A stretch of DNA of 64,000 nucleotides from Anagrus nilaparvatae. Its lineage: Eukaryota > Arthropoda > Insecta > Hymenoptera > Mymaridae. The stretch spans positions 2,172,501 to 2,236,500 of the forward strand of contig JAKSXM010000007.1 of the NCBI GenBank assembly GCA_022575985.1, in the 5' to 3' direction. The translations under genes and the position numbers were made by a program. The notes beneath the pieces are model-generated. The model was not told the origin of the DNA and ran no database searches. It worked only from the letters and a program-made list of their open reading frames with translations. How positions within the stretch are numbered: the first letter of the stretch is position 1; each line of letters begins with the position of its first letter. Shown here one piece after another: positions 36,941 to 49,543 of the stretch.

Positions 36941-38966
36941 CTATAAATGTTGACTAATATATCGAGAAACTATAATTTGTGGCCTTAGTTCAAATTCTTT
37001 CGCTTTTTCTTTTGACATGGAAATCTAAAATAAAATTAAAATTTTTAAAAATAAAAACGAATAATCAATCAAGTAATCAATAACTAAAACTAAAAAAAAA
37101 GCATGTAAAATTTTTATTACCTGATCTCCAAGTAATCTATTAACAAACGTAACACAGACAATAGCTGCTTTAATACCAAGATGATGTGTTAAAGAGGTAA
37201 ATGCAGTACATTCCATTTCAATGTTAATAACACCAGCTTCACTTAATCTTTTTAAATATTCCATTTTATCTTTCTCTGTGTATTCGCAGACAGCACCGTC
37301 GAGACGCCCTTGACCTTCGTAAAAGTCCATTGCACACATAGTTTTTCCAAGGACTGTCTGAAAAGGATCTTCTTTGCGTGACATGCTTTGTATTTCTTTA
37401 GCAAGATCCTGATCTATAATTGCAGGTCTGCGAATTTTCTTACCTGCACAAACCTATAAGTCAAATTCAAATTATTTGTTGAGATATGAGCACACTATAC
37501 TTAAAAAACGAATTTCACCTGCTCATGATAAGGCTCAATTAATTCATTAACAGCACCATTGGTAACAACTACTGTGCCAGGTTCAACGCCTATGCCACCA
37601 CAGGTACCAATTCTGATAAAAATTGGATCTTTAACTTTTGCATGATGCATTAATTTTATCATTTCATGTAAAACAACCATTAAAGATGGGACTCCAATTC
37701 CGTGCTACACAAAATAGCTAAATTTTAGTATGCCAATTTTTCATATTCAAATCTTTCTTTATGAACTTACACTAACAGCCATAACTGGACCAACTTTATA
37801 CATGGAATATCTATATGAAAATTCTTTAAATTCTGTAAATTGAGCATTTGCCGGAAGTTTATCTTTGAGTTCCGTTGATACGTATTTCGCAAATGATTCC
37901 ATTCTTTGCGGTGTACCACCCATACAAACGTACTAATTATTTTACAAAGATTCAAATAAAAAATTTTTATTTACCTACAATTTAATCAGAAAAGATTTGA
38001 TTTTTATATTTTACCTTGACATCTCCAAATAGTTCAACGAGATTATGAGATGTTGTATTTATTGATAAATGATAAAGTACATCTTCTTTTGATTCTTCGA
38101 TGTTTTTATTTCTTAATTGAAATTTTTTCTCTCTGTTACTAGAATTAAATAATTTAGAAAATTAAATTTTAATTATCAGCTAAAGTTTTGAGTTAAAAAA
38201 AAAGCAAAACTTTTGAACTGTTTAAAAGGCTGGACCTTAAGAAATTTCAAAATTGCATGAATTTCAGATAAATAAAAAAAACAAAATATCCACAAAAAAA
38301 CTATAACTTTTAAGTTAAATATTCATAACCACTCCAGCGAAATAAATTAGCTCACACGATATTTTAAATGATTAGATTAGAAAATTAATTTATTTGAAAT
38401 AATTTTATATTTTTAAATGCTTAAACACAAAAGTTAACATAATTATTATCTTCTTTATTTTATAGAAATTATCGAAAGATTTTTCGTAACTTATTATCTC
38501 TTATTCAAATACAGTTTAGATTTTTTATTTTATTTTACTATCTTTTATAACTAACTAAATATTTACTATTTAGTAATTTTTCTCATAAAAAATATTATTT
38601 TTTTTTTTATCACCGTTTGTCAATTTAGTGCAACATGAAATATTTTCTTCATTTTAAATTTTCAAATTAATAATCAATTGTTAATTAATAACTAATATTA
38701 TTTTCAGATTTAATTAATTTATAATAGGGCATGCATAAAAATTCCTCTTTAGTGAAATTTGCATATCGTTAACACTCACAATTATAAGAAATTTTAGAAA
38801 ATTTTGGATTTAACTCATTTAACCCGTTCAGTGAATATTTTAATCAAAGGTTTAAAATAACATGAAGAATGTATGAAATCGTTTTTAGCTTACAAATATT
38901 TTATTTTTGCTTATTACAAAGAAATAATAATTAATTAACATACCCATTTAAATTATTTGTATCCAT
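36941..38966 (-). CDS. Upp: Uridine phosphorylase
   Basis: On the minus strand six exons, 38966-38944, 38138-38015, 37932-37771, 37704-37519, 37453-37121 and 37024-36941, give 303 residues with all phases agreeing; human UPP1 is about 310. The enzyme reversibly splits uridine with phosphate to uracil and ribose-1-phosphate in pyrimidine salvage, in the cytosol. Seen in the sequence: VCMGGTPQRM near residue 50, MYKVGPVMAVSHGIGVPS, the phosphate-binding RIGTCGGIGVEPGTVVVT, the substrate motif MDFYEGQGRLDGA, and NIEMECTAF with the ribose-binding Met-Glu pair. The family's GTSGGIG reads GTCGGIG here, a mild change. Exon 1 codes for only eight residues (MDTNNLNG) and is separated by an 805-bp intron; it is the least certain part. 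The gene runs convergently toward the membrane protein gene. Confidence 0.95.
38145..38943. other. First intron of uridine phosphorylase
   Basis: AT-rich, without repeats that recur elsewhere in the window. Confidence 0.4.
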
Positions 38967-39297
38967 GGCACAAAATATTTAAAAAAATTTTATCGTACGT
39001 TGTACTTTAACTGTAAGTAATAAGTTGTGTTATACTTGGTATCTTTACCTTAACCATACTAAAAGAAACAAGTTTTTTTTATGATATTTAAATAAAACAT
39101 AATATTCCCTCTCTTTTTTGCGTTTATCTACTTTATGAAATACATATTTTATTAAATTTTGTTAAGAATGAATTATTTACTTATTAATATGTTCTGTGAA
39201 AGTATAGTAAAAAATTTTATACTAAAGACTTTTCTATATAAAAGTGACTTCCTCCCAAAAATTTTTATAGTTTGACAAAAACTGTACATGATAAAAA

Positions 39298-39570
39298 CGC
39301 TGCAAATTATTGGCACTACGGTTCTTCAAACAATTATTAATATGGGTTGAAAACTCTCACCATTTTATGTATCATAGCAGAGAAATAAAGTGTCACCAAA
39401 TGTTTTTTAAAACTAGAACTCTCGTGCAAAAAAAAAACTTAACTAAAAAAATTGACTTTTTTTATTTTTTGGTCGAAAACACACACACACACACACACGT
39501 GTAAATATTTTTTTTAAACTGGATTCTTAACTTCTTGGGATCTTAAAACGTGCTTAAATGCAAAATAAAC
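39298..39570 (-). mobile_element. Family B element, short deletion derivative
   Basis: On the minus strand the family's 3' end is at 39298-39327 (CGCTG.AA.TTATTGGCACTACGGTTC on the plus strand). The CA tract (39479-39499) and the blocks ACTGGATTCTTAACTTC and TTAAAACGTGCTTAAATG mark the 5' part. Nearly all internal repeats are missing, leaving about 270 bp. Confidence 0.6.
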
Positions 39571-39870
39571 AAATATTAAAAATTTACACACTTTGTAAAA
39601 AGTAACTTTCTTAGATTCTCAAAAAAAATAGAATATTTTCGAAAAATTAATAATTGTTCGAAAAAAATCGTAAATTTACTAAATTTAGTATATTCACGGT
39701 GACCTGGAAGCGTTTTATTATGCGATCAAAATGACAAAAAAACTGTATGGTGGGGTGTTTTCTACACTAAAAAATGTCTACGAATTTTCTATTCGAACCT
39801 TCTATCCAAGTACTCTAAGTGTTTGCTGTCAATACTTTTATATTTTAAAAATTTTATTTAAAAAATTTTT

Positions 39871-39980
39871 GGTTCCTCAATGAGAAACCATTGTGATGGG
39901 TCAAATTTTGGTTTTTGATTTTTTGGCATATAAGCACGTTTTGAGACCTCAGGAAGCTAAAAAACCGGTTTTAAAAAAAA

Positions 39981-40024
<44 letters not shown>

Positions 40025-41119
40025 AATCGGTGATATTTCACAAACATTACGGAATTAAGACCTAATTTTTTTTTCAAAAATTTTTTTACCAAAAAATTTC
40101 ATACTATTTTTTTTTTTTTAATTTGGATGTAATACCTCATTTATTTCCATAAAAGTACTTATATTTAAAAGTATGATTTTTACTTGATATCTCGAATCTG
40201 ATAATTAATTTTTTGAAACTTTTTTTCCCAAAATTTTTGTCATAAAAAAATACAAAAAACACCAATTTTTTTTTTCTTTGAACGTAGTACATAATTTGCT
40301 TCCATGGAAGTACTAGTTCTAAGAACCTCTATAAAAGTAATTTTTTGGACCTGATACTTAATTTTTTGAAAATTTTTCTCTCAAAATTTTTGCCGCCAAA
40401 AAATATAAAAAATGCCAATTTTTTTTTTTTTTAAAGATGTAGTACTTAATGTTTTTCTACGAAAGTACGAATATTTAGAATTATCGTTTTTAAATGATTA
40501 TTTCAGGTGATACGTAATTTTTCTATAGCTTTTTTTTTTCAAAATTTTTTTAATAAAAAAATTAAAAAAATACAATAATTTTTTTTCTTTTTGACGTAAT
40601 ACCTAATTTATTTCTAGGAAAGTTCTAATATCCAGAATCATCGTTTTTAAAGGATTTCTCTATCTGATATGTAATTTTTCGAAATTTTTTTTTTCAAAAT
40701 TTTTTGTATAAAAAGATTAAAAAAACACAATAATTTTTTTTCTTTTTGGACGTAGTACTTAATTTATTTATATGAAAGTACTAATATCCAGAATTATGGT
40801 TTTTAAAGGAATTCTCCATCTGATACGTAATTTTTGTAAATTTTTTGTTTCAAAATTTTTTGTATAAAGAAATTAAAAAAACAATATTTTTTTTTCTTTT
40901 TGGATGTTGTACTTAATTCATTTCTATGAAAGTACTAATATCTAGAATTATTGTTTTTAAAGGATTTTTACAATCTGATACGTAATTTTTCAAATTTTTT
41001 TTTTGAATATTTTATATATAAAAAAATTAAAAAAACATCATTTTTATTAGATAAAATAGACCATTATAAATATTTTGCTATTTTTGATGAGGAACCATAG
41101 TGCCAATCACTTGGCAGCG
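39871..41119 (+). mobile_element. Family B element, long copy with expanded repeats
   Basis: It starts with GGTTCCTCAATGAGAAACC, contains a (TG) tract of about 38 bases (39982-40020), and carries about seven internal repeats of 110-130 bp, each with CTAATTTATTTCTATGAAAG-like and TTTTTGGACGTAGTAC words. It ends in GAGGAACCATAGTGCCAATC and ACTTGGCAGCG. The length difference from the 22285 copy is mostly in repeat number. Confidence 0.8.
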
Positions 41120-41500
41120 TTTTTTTTTTCTCTTTGGATGTAGTACCTAATTTATTTCTATGAGAGTACTAGTATTAGAGTTGTAATTTTTTGGGTCTTA
41201 TACCGAATTTTTTCAAAATTTTTTTCTCAAAATTAAAAAAACAAAAAAAATTAAAAAACTTGCAGTATTTTTTTTTTTAATACCTCATTTAATTCCATGA
41301 AAGTACTAATATCTGAAAATATTGCAACCGGCGATGTTTCACAACCGTTATGAAATTAAGACCTAATTTTTTTCTCAAATATTTTTTTTTTGGGGGGGGA
41401 TACTTTATTTAGTTCCATGAAAGTACTTATACTTGAAAATATGGTTTTTACTCGATATCTCGAATCTGGTAATTAATTTGTTGAAAATTTTTTCCAAGAA
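41120..41500 (+). repeat. Family B internal repeats without ends
   Basis: Directly after the 3' end of the long copy, the same ATGTAGTACCTAATTTATTT units and the CAACCGGCGATGTTTCACAA block continue to about 41500 without a terminal hairpin. This is either a second, end-truncated copy or a recombination product. Confidence 0.6.
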
Positions 41501-41513
41501 GCAACTTCTTCTT

Positions 41514-41650
41514 TCCACTAAGCACCCACATAATCCTATAGGTCCACAAACAGTCAGTAGATGAATTAAAGAAGTCTTGTTCGAGGCTGGAGTCAGCGAT
41601 AGTTTCAAAGCCTACAGCACAAGACATGCCTCTACGTCAAAGACCCTTAA
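41514..41650 (+). pseudogene. DIRS-type tyrosine recombinase relic
   Basis: One frame reads HPHNPIGPQTVSR, a stop codon (TGA at the place where family members have Trp), IKEVLFEAGVSDSFKAYSTR and HASTSKT. The order of a PxG..T.ARW.KEVL block followed by A.STR.ASTS is typical of the C-terminal part of DIRS/Ngaro-type tyrosine recombinases, which integrate these retroelements without a DDE integrase. The catalytic tyrosine region is not present. Only about 45 codons survive, with a stop inside, so it is not functional. Confidence 0.65.
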
Positions 41651-41899
41651 AAATTTGAGTATTTCCGATTTTTTTTGTAAATTCACGAAAAAAATTGATA
41701 ATTTACAATTTTTTTCTCGAAAATTAACAAAAAATATTTGCTTATTTAAAATTTTTTCGTAAATTCACAAGAAAAAATCGAGAATTCTCGAATTTGTTGT
41801 TAATATACTAAATTTTGTAAATTTACGATTATTTTCGAAAAGTTTCTATTTTTTTTTGTGAATATAAGAAAGTTACTTTTTACAGTGTATTATAATAGG

Positions 41900-43570
41900 T
41901 ATCAAAAATATGAAGCTTTAAAAATTACAACTGATTGAACTTTAAAATAATTGTTTTTTTTGTTTCTCAAGCATCCTATTGGTTATAACTGGTCTAGTGG
42001 ATTTTTTTAATTTAGGCCTATATAAATAGTGATAATAGTTTAAAAACTGTTTTGATTTTGACTCAAAAGATAAAGGATTTAAAAAAAATGAAAATCTTGA
42101 AATAGATTAGTAATCAAGGCGAAGTGTTACACTTCAGTCAAATGTGAGTTCAGAGATTATATTGCCTATCACATAGAGATTTTCTCTATCTTAGTTTTTT
42201 TGGTCAGTTGGTACGAATTTTTAGATCCTGGAAGCTTTCTGAGAGTACAGATTACTCTTAAATTGACAAAAACGCCCTATTTTCGTAGTTTTTTAATAGT
42301 TTTTACTAAAAATTTGACCCCTTCTAAGGGCTTTATTTTTTAAAAAAATTGACATTAAATATTTACTTGTTTTTCTCTATAATTCGAAGTTTAAGCTTGC
42401 CTCGCGAGTTTTGAATTATCGAGGTTCCACTGTACTTGTACCTGTAAATATAGTAATATACTATACTTGTAAATATTTACTTGTAAATATTAAATTTTCT
42501 TTTATTTATACTTTAATAAATAACTTTATTCATGTCCTTGTACGATATTTTTTCTTAAATAATATTATGATTCTACTTGCATAATAATAAGAAAGTTATC
42601 ATCATAGTTTTTTGTTTTCCAACATCAAAACGTTTAATTTATTGCTCGCATTTTGCCCTTTTTTATGATCACAGGCGTATTCAGGCAATTTTGGAGCGGC
42701 GATATATTCAATTTTTCTAAGAACTAAAAATTTTTTAAAAATTTTTTCCCTCTTTCAGATACAAAAAAGCATGATAACTTAATTAAATTTTTATTACAAA
42801 TTAATTACGTTTTTAACAAAGTTTTACACGATTTGCATAAAATATTTAATTTTTGTATCGAATAAAATGTGTCGAAAAATTTTCTGATGAATTTAAATGG
42901 TGTTTAAAAAAAAACGTCTTTTAATTTCGGTGTTCAAAAATGATGTGTTAAATTTTTTTTGCGTTATAAGTAAGATCTCTACAATTAAATAATTTGGAAA
43001 ATTACGTAACAATAATTTATCATTTTAAGAAATTAACTATTTATTTGATAAGAGAAAAAGTTTATCATTCAAATTCTACTAAAGCTTAATTGATGGAAGA
43101 TAAACTTTAAAAAATTTATATTGACTTTATCTTTCTAGCTACACTCAAAACAGTTTTTGTATCGTTTCAAATCAACGCGACGACAGTCAAAGACTTATGT
43201 AAAGAATTTTAAATTAATTTTTAATTTATTTAAAATTTAAAACAAAAAAAAATAAAAAAAATAATTGAAGTTTTTTTTTTTAATTCATAAATAAATTAAA
43301 ATAATAAAAAAATTTTTTAAATCATTAATAAATTAAAAATTATTTGCAGCGTTTTAATAGAAAAACTCTTTTGAGTATATGTAAGCTCTATTCTTATTTG
43401 ATGAAACAACTATTTGATGAAATCTTTTAAGAACACGATAAGAAAAAAGAGAAATTCATATAAATAATATTTGCTCAGAGATTCAGTATTATATAAATTA
43501 ATAGTAAAATTAGATTAGATGCACTCTTTAAATTTTTTTTATTAGATTCACGTCAGTCCCGGAAGTGAAA
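41900..43570. other. Upstream region of the 5'-nucleotidase gene
   Basis: No exon or shared repeat was recognised. Short near-repeats ACTTGTAAATATTAAAT at 42430-42495 are local. The promoter of the downstream gene presumably lies toward 43560. Confidence 0.3.
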
Positions 43571-46500
43571 ATGTTAAGTTACTTATGTTTAGCATTATTT
43601 TTAATTAATAATGCAACAAGTTTTTCTTTGAGGGAACAAAGTGATTTATTCGAACTGTCCATTATTCACTGGAACGATTTTCATGCCAGGTAAATGTGTA
43701 AAAATATCAAAAATAATGAAATTCACATTTTATAAAAAAAATTATGCAGTAAACTGAAAATTTAAAAAGGAAAATTAACCGTAGTTTAAAGTTACTTGAA
43801 ATTATTATTTTATCCACAAGGTTTGTTCAAACTGACTCAAACTCAGGCACATGCAGAAAAGGACAAGAAAAAGATTGCATCGGAGGACTCCCCAGGATAC
43901 TAACTGCGGCTCGCCAATTATTGAGTAAAAGAAAAAATGCCATTTTTTTGAACGCAGGTGATAATTATCAAGGAACTCTTTGGTACAACATTTTTAAATG
44001 GAATGCGACTGCTCATTTTTTAAATAAACTTCCGCAAGATGTTATGGTGAGCATCAAAGTATAGAATTAATCGTAGAACCATTTAGTTTGAGCGTAGTTT
44101 GAAAAGATCAAATTGGAACGTATACAATCAACCATTCGCAAATATTCAAATTATTTATTGGGATGTGATTGAAATATAATATTAGAAGGATTACTTCACA
44201 CAATCACTCTCTTATATTTTTATCTTTGACATTTATATATTTGGTGATATTCTTTTTCAAAAGTTTTAATATTAAAACTATCTAACATTAATTTTAGTCC
44301 GTCACTTCTTAATTAATATTCAGGTCTATTTAATGTACTATTCAATAAAAGAAAATTTATTTGTTCCGTCTAATAGTGACAAGCCAATTATTATAAACTG
44401 GCGTGTTTCGAGATTTGAATCTCATTTTTAAAGATTTATGAAAATTTTTATTTTCGTGTTATCTCTAGTACACCTACTGAAATTAAATTTTATTATACAT
44501 ATTATTTATTATTTTGAATTATTATGGCTATTATTATGATTTAAATATTTTATTGTGTTATATAAATAATTTGAATTAAAAATTAATTGGTTATTTAATA
44601 ATATAATTGAGGATTTTTTTGATGTTCCATACACATAAAAAATTCTTCAACAGCATTCATGTATTTACCTTTTTCACAATAATATAATGATTCTAAAATT
44701 TGATTTATGTTGGTGTAATTATGATTATTGCCTGTAATACGTTTTGCATAATTAGATTTTATTTTTTTATTTTTATCATTTAATTTTCATAAATCTTTGA
44801 AAATGAGATTACAACTCTCGAAACGCGCCAGTTTATAATAATTGACTTGTCACTATTATACGGAATGAATAAGTTTTCTTTTATTAAAAAAAAAATTTTT
44901 AATTAATTTTTTTTAAATTATATAGTGAACGTATTTTTCCTAATATTAAAATAAATAAATTTTATCTTAAATTTTGTTTATTTAGAACCTTGGAAACCAT
45001 GATTTCGATGATGGAATTGCAGGTGTGGTACCATTTTTGAAGAGCGTTAACGTTCCAGTTGTGGTATCTAATATAGATGATCACGAGGAACCTACTTTGC
45101 AGGTAAATTTAGGTATTTTTCTTAAAATTAAACAGTCATGTTATCAAATCATTTTCAAAAAGAATTTTATTGGAAGAATCGTTGAAATTGTCTTATATTT
45201 TGAATGAGTTCGGATTAGATTTTCACAAAAACTATTGCATGTGTTTTAAAAAACTTTGCGTTATTTTAATTATGCACCATTAAATTAAAAAAAACAATTT
45301 TTTTTAAAAACTTATTTCAAAAAAACGTTGAAAAAGATGGTGACACTAACATCTTAACAAATATTTTAAAAAAATTCATAAAATTCATCCGTTTTGCAAA
45401 TTTCTTTTTGATTTCTTTCTTATCTTACTAAGATGGCATTAACCTATACAGTAAAGTCATTTTGACTATTTTTCAAGCTGGACACACAAAGATCTTTTTG
45501 AACTTTTTTTTTGTACATTGGTATTTTTAAAATTTTCTTTTTCTTTGATAAAAGGACGGCTATATAAATCTACATTGTTAGGCTTTTTTGCTTGAAATTT
45601 CAAGCAGTTCAAGCTAAATTGTGTCCTAAGCTTGTATATTTTTTGTAAGCTGAAAATTTCATAAAATTTAAACCTTCAAGGAATTTTAATCATATTATTA
45701 TCTAATCATTTTATAAAATTATGTATTTAGTTCGTTCCAAAAAATAGATAAAATCTGGTATTAAAAATTTCAGGGGTTATATAATAAAAGCGTAATAATC
45801 ACCAAATATGGCAGACAAATTGGAATTATCGGCGTCATTCTTTCAACGACGAATGTAAGTAACAAGCAATCTAATATAAAAAATATCCAGTGAGCAATTT
45901 TTATTTTTAATTTGATTTTCAAAAGATTATATCCAGTACCGAAAAATTAAGATTCCTCGACGAGGTCAAATCCGTAAATGCAGAAGCGAAAAAGCTAAAG
46001 GCCAAAAATGTTGATATAATTATTGTTCTAAGTCACTGTGGGCTGGAACTCGAGAAAGTCATGGCAGAAAAGTGTCCCGATGTTGATGTCATTGTTGGAG
46101 GACACTCTCACTCATTTTTATACACAGGTTGAAAAATTCTCAGTTCTACAGCAGCAGTACTGCACTATGATTATAATATAAAAATTTATTTTCTGTACAG
46201 GTAAGCCTCCGTACATCGACACACCTGTGGACGATTACCCAGTTGTGATTAAACAGAAGCAATCAAAACGAACAGTGCTGGTGGTTCAAGCGAGTGCTTA
46301 CACAAGGTACTTAGGCGACTTAAGAGTGAGTTTCGACCAATATGGTGAAATCATTGATTGGGAGGGCAGTCCTATATTAATGGATCACAAAATCGAAGAG
46401 GGTAAATTCATTTGTGAATATTTAGAATAATTTTAAAATAACTTAAAAATAGCTTAATTTTTTTTTTTTAACAGACACAGAGCTGTTAAAAGAGTTGCAG

Positions 46501-48673
46501 CCTTATCAGGAAGAAGTTGATAGAGTTGGCTTAAAGGTTATTGGAGAAACCAAAAGTTATTTGAACCACTCGTGTTCATCCAGCGAATGCAATTTGGCAA
46601 ATTTAGTAACAGATTCAGTTATCTATTATGTAAGTTAATGTTTCTTCGTGTATAAAAATCTGGTACTAAAGTTACATTAATTTTAATAAAAAATTTTTCG
46701 TAAAAAACGTAAACTAAACAAAGATTTCTTATAAATTGTAAATTATATAATATATTTTGCCTTTAAAATAAAGATTTCTTCGAAACTCGTTTTTGAAACG
46801 TGGGCAATTTATTGTAACAATCGTTCGATAAAGTAAATTGTTCAGCTCAAAAAATGAAAAATTTTTATTTTTAAATTTTAAAACGCAGCCTATTTTTCTG
46901 GCTTGATTTGTTGCAAATTTTTTACCCTAAAATTTGTAGATTGAAACTGATTGATAAAATATGAAACACATTTAGGTTGTTATGTTTGTAATTTGAAGCA
47001 GGGTATTTGTTATTCAGGTTGTACTTTAAACTTTTGTTAGATGAGTTCAACTAAATAATATCTTTTGAAAAAAGTTTTTTTCACATATGTTTCGGCTCAA
47101 ATTAAAAAATGTGCTCCTGCAAAAGGCTGATTGATAAAGTATTAAGTTTTCCTCCCTTATTATGTCCCATATTTTTTCGTAATGAGTAACTATGAGGCTC
47201 TATTAGCAAGCGTGGTCAAAGCAATTATGCAAAGTGTGCTTGATGAGCTCGGATTTCTTGGTTGCTCTCACTACTCGTAGCTTACAATAGACATCATCGC
47301 TTGGTGCAAAATCGAGTCATCGTGAATTTATTTTTTTAATTAGTATGAGCTTGTGTACGAGTGTGTTTAATTTGTGTGTACTTGAACGCGAGAGTTTTTC
47401 ATTTATTTTTTGGCTTGTATAAAAGTTAATAATGGGCTTCCATTTTATAATAATTTCAGCGTGTAGCAGTATCCACGTATTAAATTTCTGCAAAATCATC
47501 AAGCGATAACTTTTAGGGTCACATACAACGTAAAACAAAAGAAGCAATAATTCAGAAAGCTTCTGAAATTAACAGCATACTTAACCCGAAAAATCAATAT
47601 AATTTTAAAAATTTTAACTTTATACAATTAATTTTCGATCTAGCACTTCCTTAAATTATTTTGGTGTTTCAGTACAAAAATAAATCTAAAAATTCCGATC
47701 ATTGGACGTATGCTGCTATTAGCTGCGTGAATGCTGGAGGCTTAAGAAGAAGTGTAAAACCAGGACTACTTACTTTTGCGGATTTAAAAGAAGTTTTACC
47801 ATTTGGGAATAAATTTGATGTCTTGGAACTTCAAGGAAAAGATTTATTAAGTGTAAGCAATATTTTTATTTTTTTTTTATATCAAAATCCATTTCATTCT
47901 CAAAAGCGTTGCATTTGGGCTGTAAGATTATTGAAGGGTTTAAATAGGCATTATTTCATTAATTACAACTGATAATTACTTTTCTGATAAAAATATATAT
48001 AAAAAATATATATAAATATATATAAAAATATATTTAAAACAAAACAATCAAAAAAGAAATATGTATTTTTTAACAACATTCATTTTGTCTGTTAATTTAC
48101 GTTTGGTAGCTTAAATTAGAGATCTTATGAATTAAAATACCAACTAATTTCATACGGGTAACTTCAAAAATGATTCATTGTTATTTAAAAAAAAAAGGTT
48201 CAAAATCACTAAATCATTCATGTCTAATAAAATAATGCAATCAGGTACTAGAAGAGGCTGCATCCAAGAGTTATAATACTGATAAATTTGTGGGACAAGG
48301 CTTGCTTCACTGGTCTGGACTAAAAGTTGTTTACAATGTATCGAATCCAGTATTTTCAAGAGTAATCGACGTTAAAGTTAGGTAAACATATTTAACTTTA
48401 ATTTTATTTAATCAGTTTTAAGAAGTTAGATTTAATTTTGAAAGGTGCCAAAAGTGTAAAATTCCAAAGTTCGAAAATGTCAAAGAAGACAATTGGTACA
48501 GAATCGCTCTTCAAAATTTTATTTTCAATGGTGGAGATGGTATCGAAACATTCGCAAAGAAACACAGGAACCACGAAACTGGACCCTTAGATATCGACGT
48601 TTTTGTTAACTACGTCAAAGCAATAACCCCTTTTGAATATAAACTCGATGGCAGGATGACGATATTGAGCTGA
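43571..48673 (+). CDS. NT5E: Secreted 5'-nucleotidase / apyrase-type ectonucleotidase
   Basis: Ten exons, 43571-43689, 43821-44046, 44986-45102, 45774-45854, 45926-46127, 46201-46401, 46475-46629, 47673-47852, 48245-48381 and 48445-48673, give 548 residues, all in phase. Residues 1-17 form a signal peptide. The metallophosphoesterase domain shows D36 and H38 (IHWNDFHAR), D87 (NAGDNYQG), N119/H120/D121 (LGNHDFDDG), H218 (LSHCGLE) and H241/H243 (GGHSHSF), the dimetal ligands and catalytic dyad of the family. The C-terminal substrate domain has NAGGLRRS, LPFGN and FNGGDG. The protein ends in DGRMTILS with no hydrophobic tail, so the GPI anchor of vertebrate CD73 is absent and a soluble secreted form is expected. 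It hydrolyses extracellular nucleotides; insect relatives include salivary apyrases, and sequence alone does not separate AMPase from ATP/ADPase. AATAAA lies at 48817. Confidence 0.95.
44340..44890. mobile_element. Inverted-repeat element in an intron
   Basis: Arms of about 110 bp lie at 44343-44455 and 44785-44890. AATAAAAGAAAATTTATTTG pairs with AATAAGTTTTCTTTTATT, AGTGACAAGCCAATTATTATA pairs with TATAATAATTGACTTGTCAC, and CTGGCGTGTTTCGAGA pairs with CTCTCGAAACGCGCCAG. It sits inside intron 2 of the 5'-nucleotidase gene. It has no coding capacity. Confidence 0.7.
46630..47672. other. Intron 7 of the 5'-nucleotidase gene
   Basis: It is longer than the neighbouring introns and of somewhat higher complexity at 47150-47540 (GAGCTCGGATTTCTTGG and nearby). 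No open frame or second copy in the window explains this. It may hold an old repeat. Confidence 0.3.
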
Positions 48674-48831
48674 TAAATTCACAATTAACTTGTAATTAAC
48701 TTGTTTTGTAAAAACTATGTAAATAGAGTGATTTATTATTTTTAATTTTTTATATATCGCCCACATTATTTCCAATTATTATTTAATTAAATATGATTCA
48801 TTTAAGAATTGTCCCCAATAAAATTCATTAA

Positions 48832-49543
48832 GGGAGGTTTCGTTTTGAAATGCCTAAATTTCAAGGAAATGATTTTTTTAAAAAAATCTACTGGATGTAA
48901 TGACATAATTTTTTTTTTATTATTTTTGTGCATCATTAAACATTAAATTTTTATGATTATTTTTTTTTTGGCCTTGAATAAGTACTTCAAAGATGGCGCC
49001 AAAGTGATGAAGTCAAAAAATTAAAAAAAATTTGTCCACACGATTACAAAAAAACTACTCGCTCGATTTGAATTTTCTTTTTTTTGTTTTGTTTAGTATT
49101 TATCTAAGATGGCATTTACCTACGGAGAAAGAAAAATCTTGAATAATAAAAAAGTTACACGTAAAAAACGAAAATAGTCGAAAACAGACCTCATTTTTTT
49201 GGCATTCTCCCCCCTAAAAAAATTTTTATTAATATTTCGATCAATTTCTCCGTAGGTAAATGCCATCTTAGATAAATATTAAACAAAATAAAAAAAATAA
49301 AATTCAAATCGAGCGGGTAGTTTTTTTGTAATCGTGCGGACAACTTTTTTTTAACTTCGTCACTTGGGCGCCATCTTTAAAGTACTTATTCAAGGCCAAA
49401 AAAAAAAATAATCATAAAAATTTAATGTTTAATAATGTACAAAAATAATACAAAAAAAATTATTTCATTACATTCAGTAGATTTTTTTTAAAAAAATCCC
49501 AAAAGTTTCCTTGAAATCTAAGCATTTCAAAACGAAACCTCCC
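48832..49543. mobile_element. TTAA-flanked fold-back element (712 bp)
   Basis: Arms of about 300 bp (48832-49130 and 49236-49543) are near-perfect inverted copies, with the spacer at about 49131-49235. The ends read GGGAGGTTTCGTTTTGAAAT and its complement. TTAA lies directly outside both ends (48828-48831 and 49544-49547), as expected for the TTAA target duplication of piggyBac-type elements. No transposase is present. It inserted 6 bases after the polyadenylation signal of the 5'-nucleotidase gene. Short internal inverted words in each arm (AAGATGGCGCCA, AAGATGGCATTTACCTACGG) are conserved. Confidence 0.8.

Larger units (their letters stand above)
39586..41889. mobile_element. CTGTAAAAAGTAACTTTCTT TIR element split by other insertions
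   Basis: The left end (39590-39700) and right end (41650-41889) carry inverted copies of TGTAAAAAGTAACTTTCTTA followed by A/T-rich CGAAAA and TCGTAAATTTAC words. The intact relative at 54131-54480 is only 350 bp long, so the extra sequence here is inserted DNA: a family B element (39871-41119), further family B-like repeats, and a DIRS-type recombinase relic (41514-41650). Confidence 0.6.
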
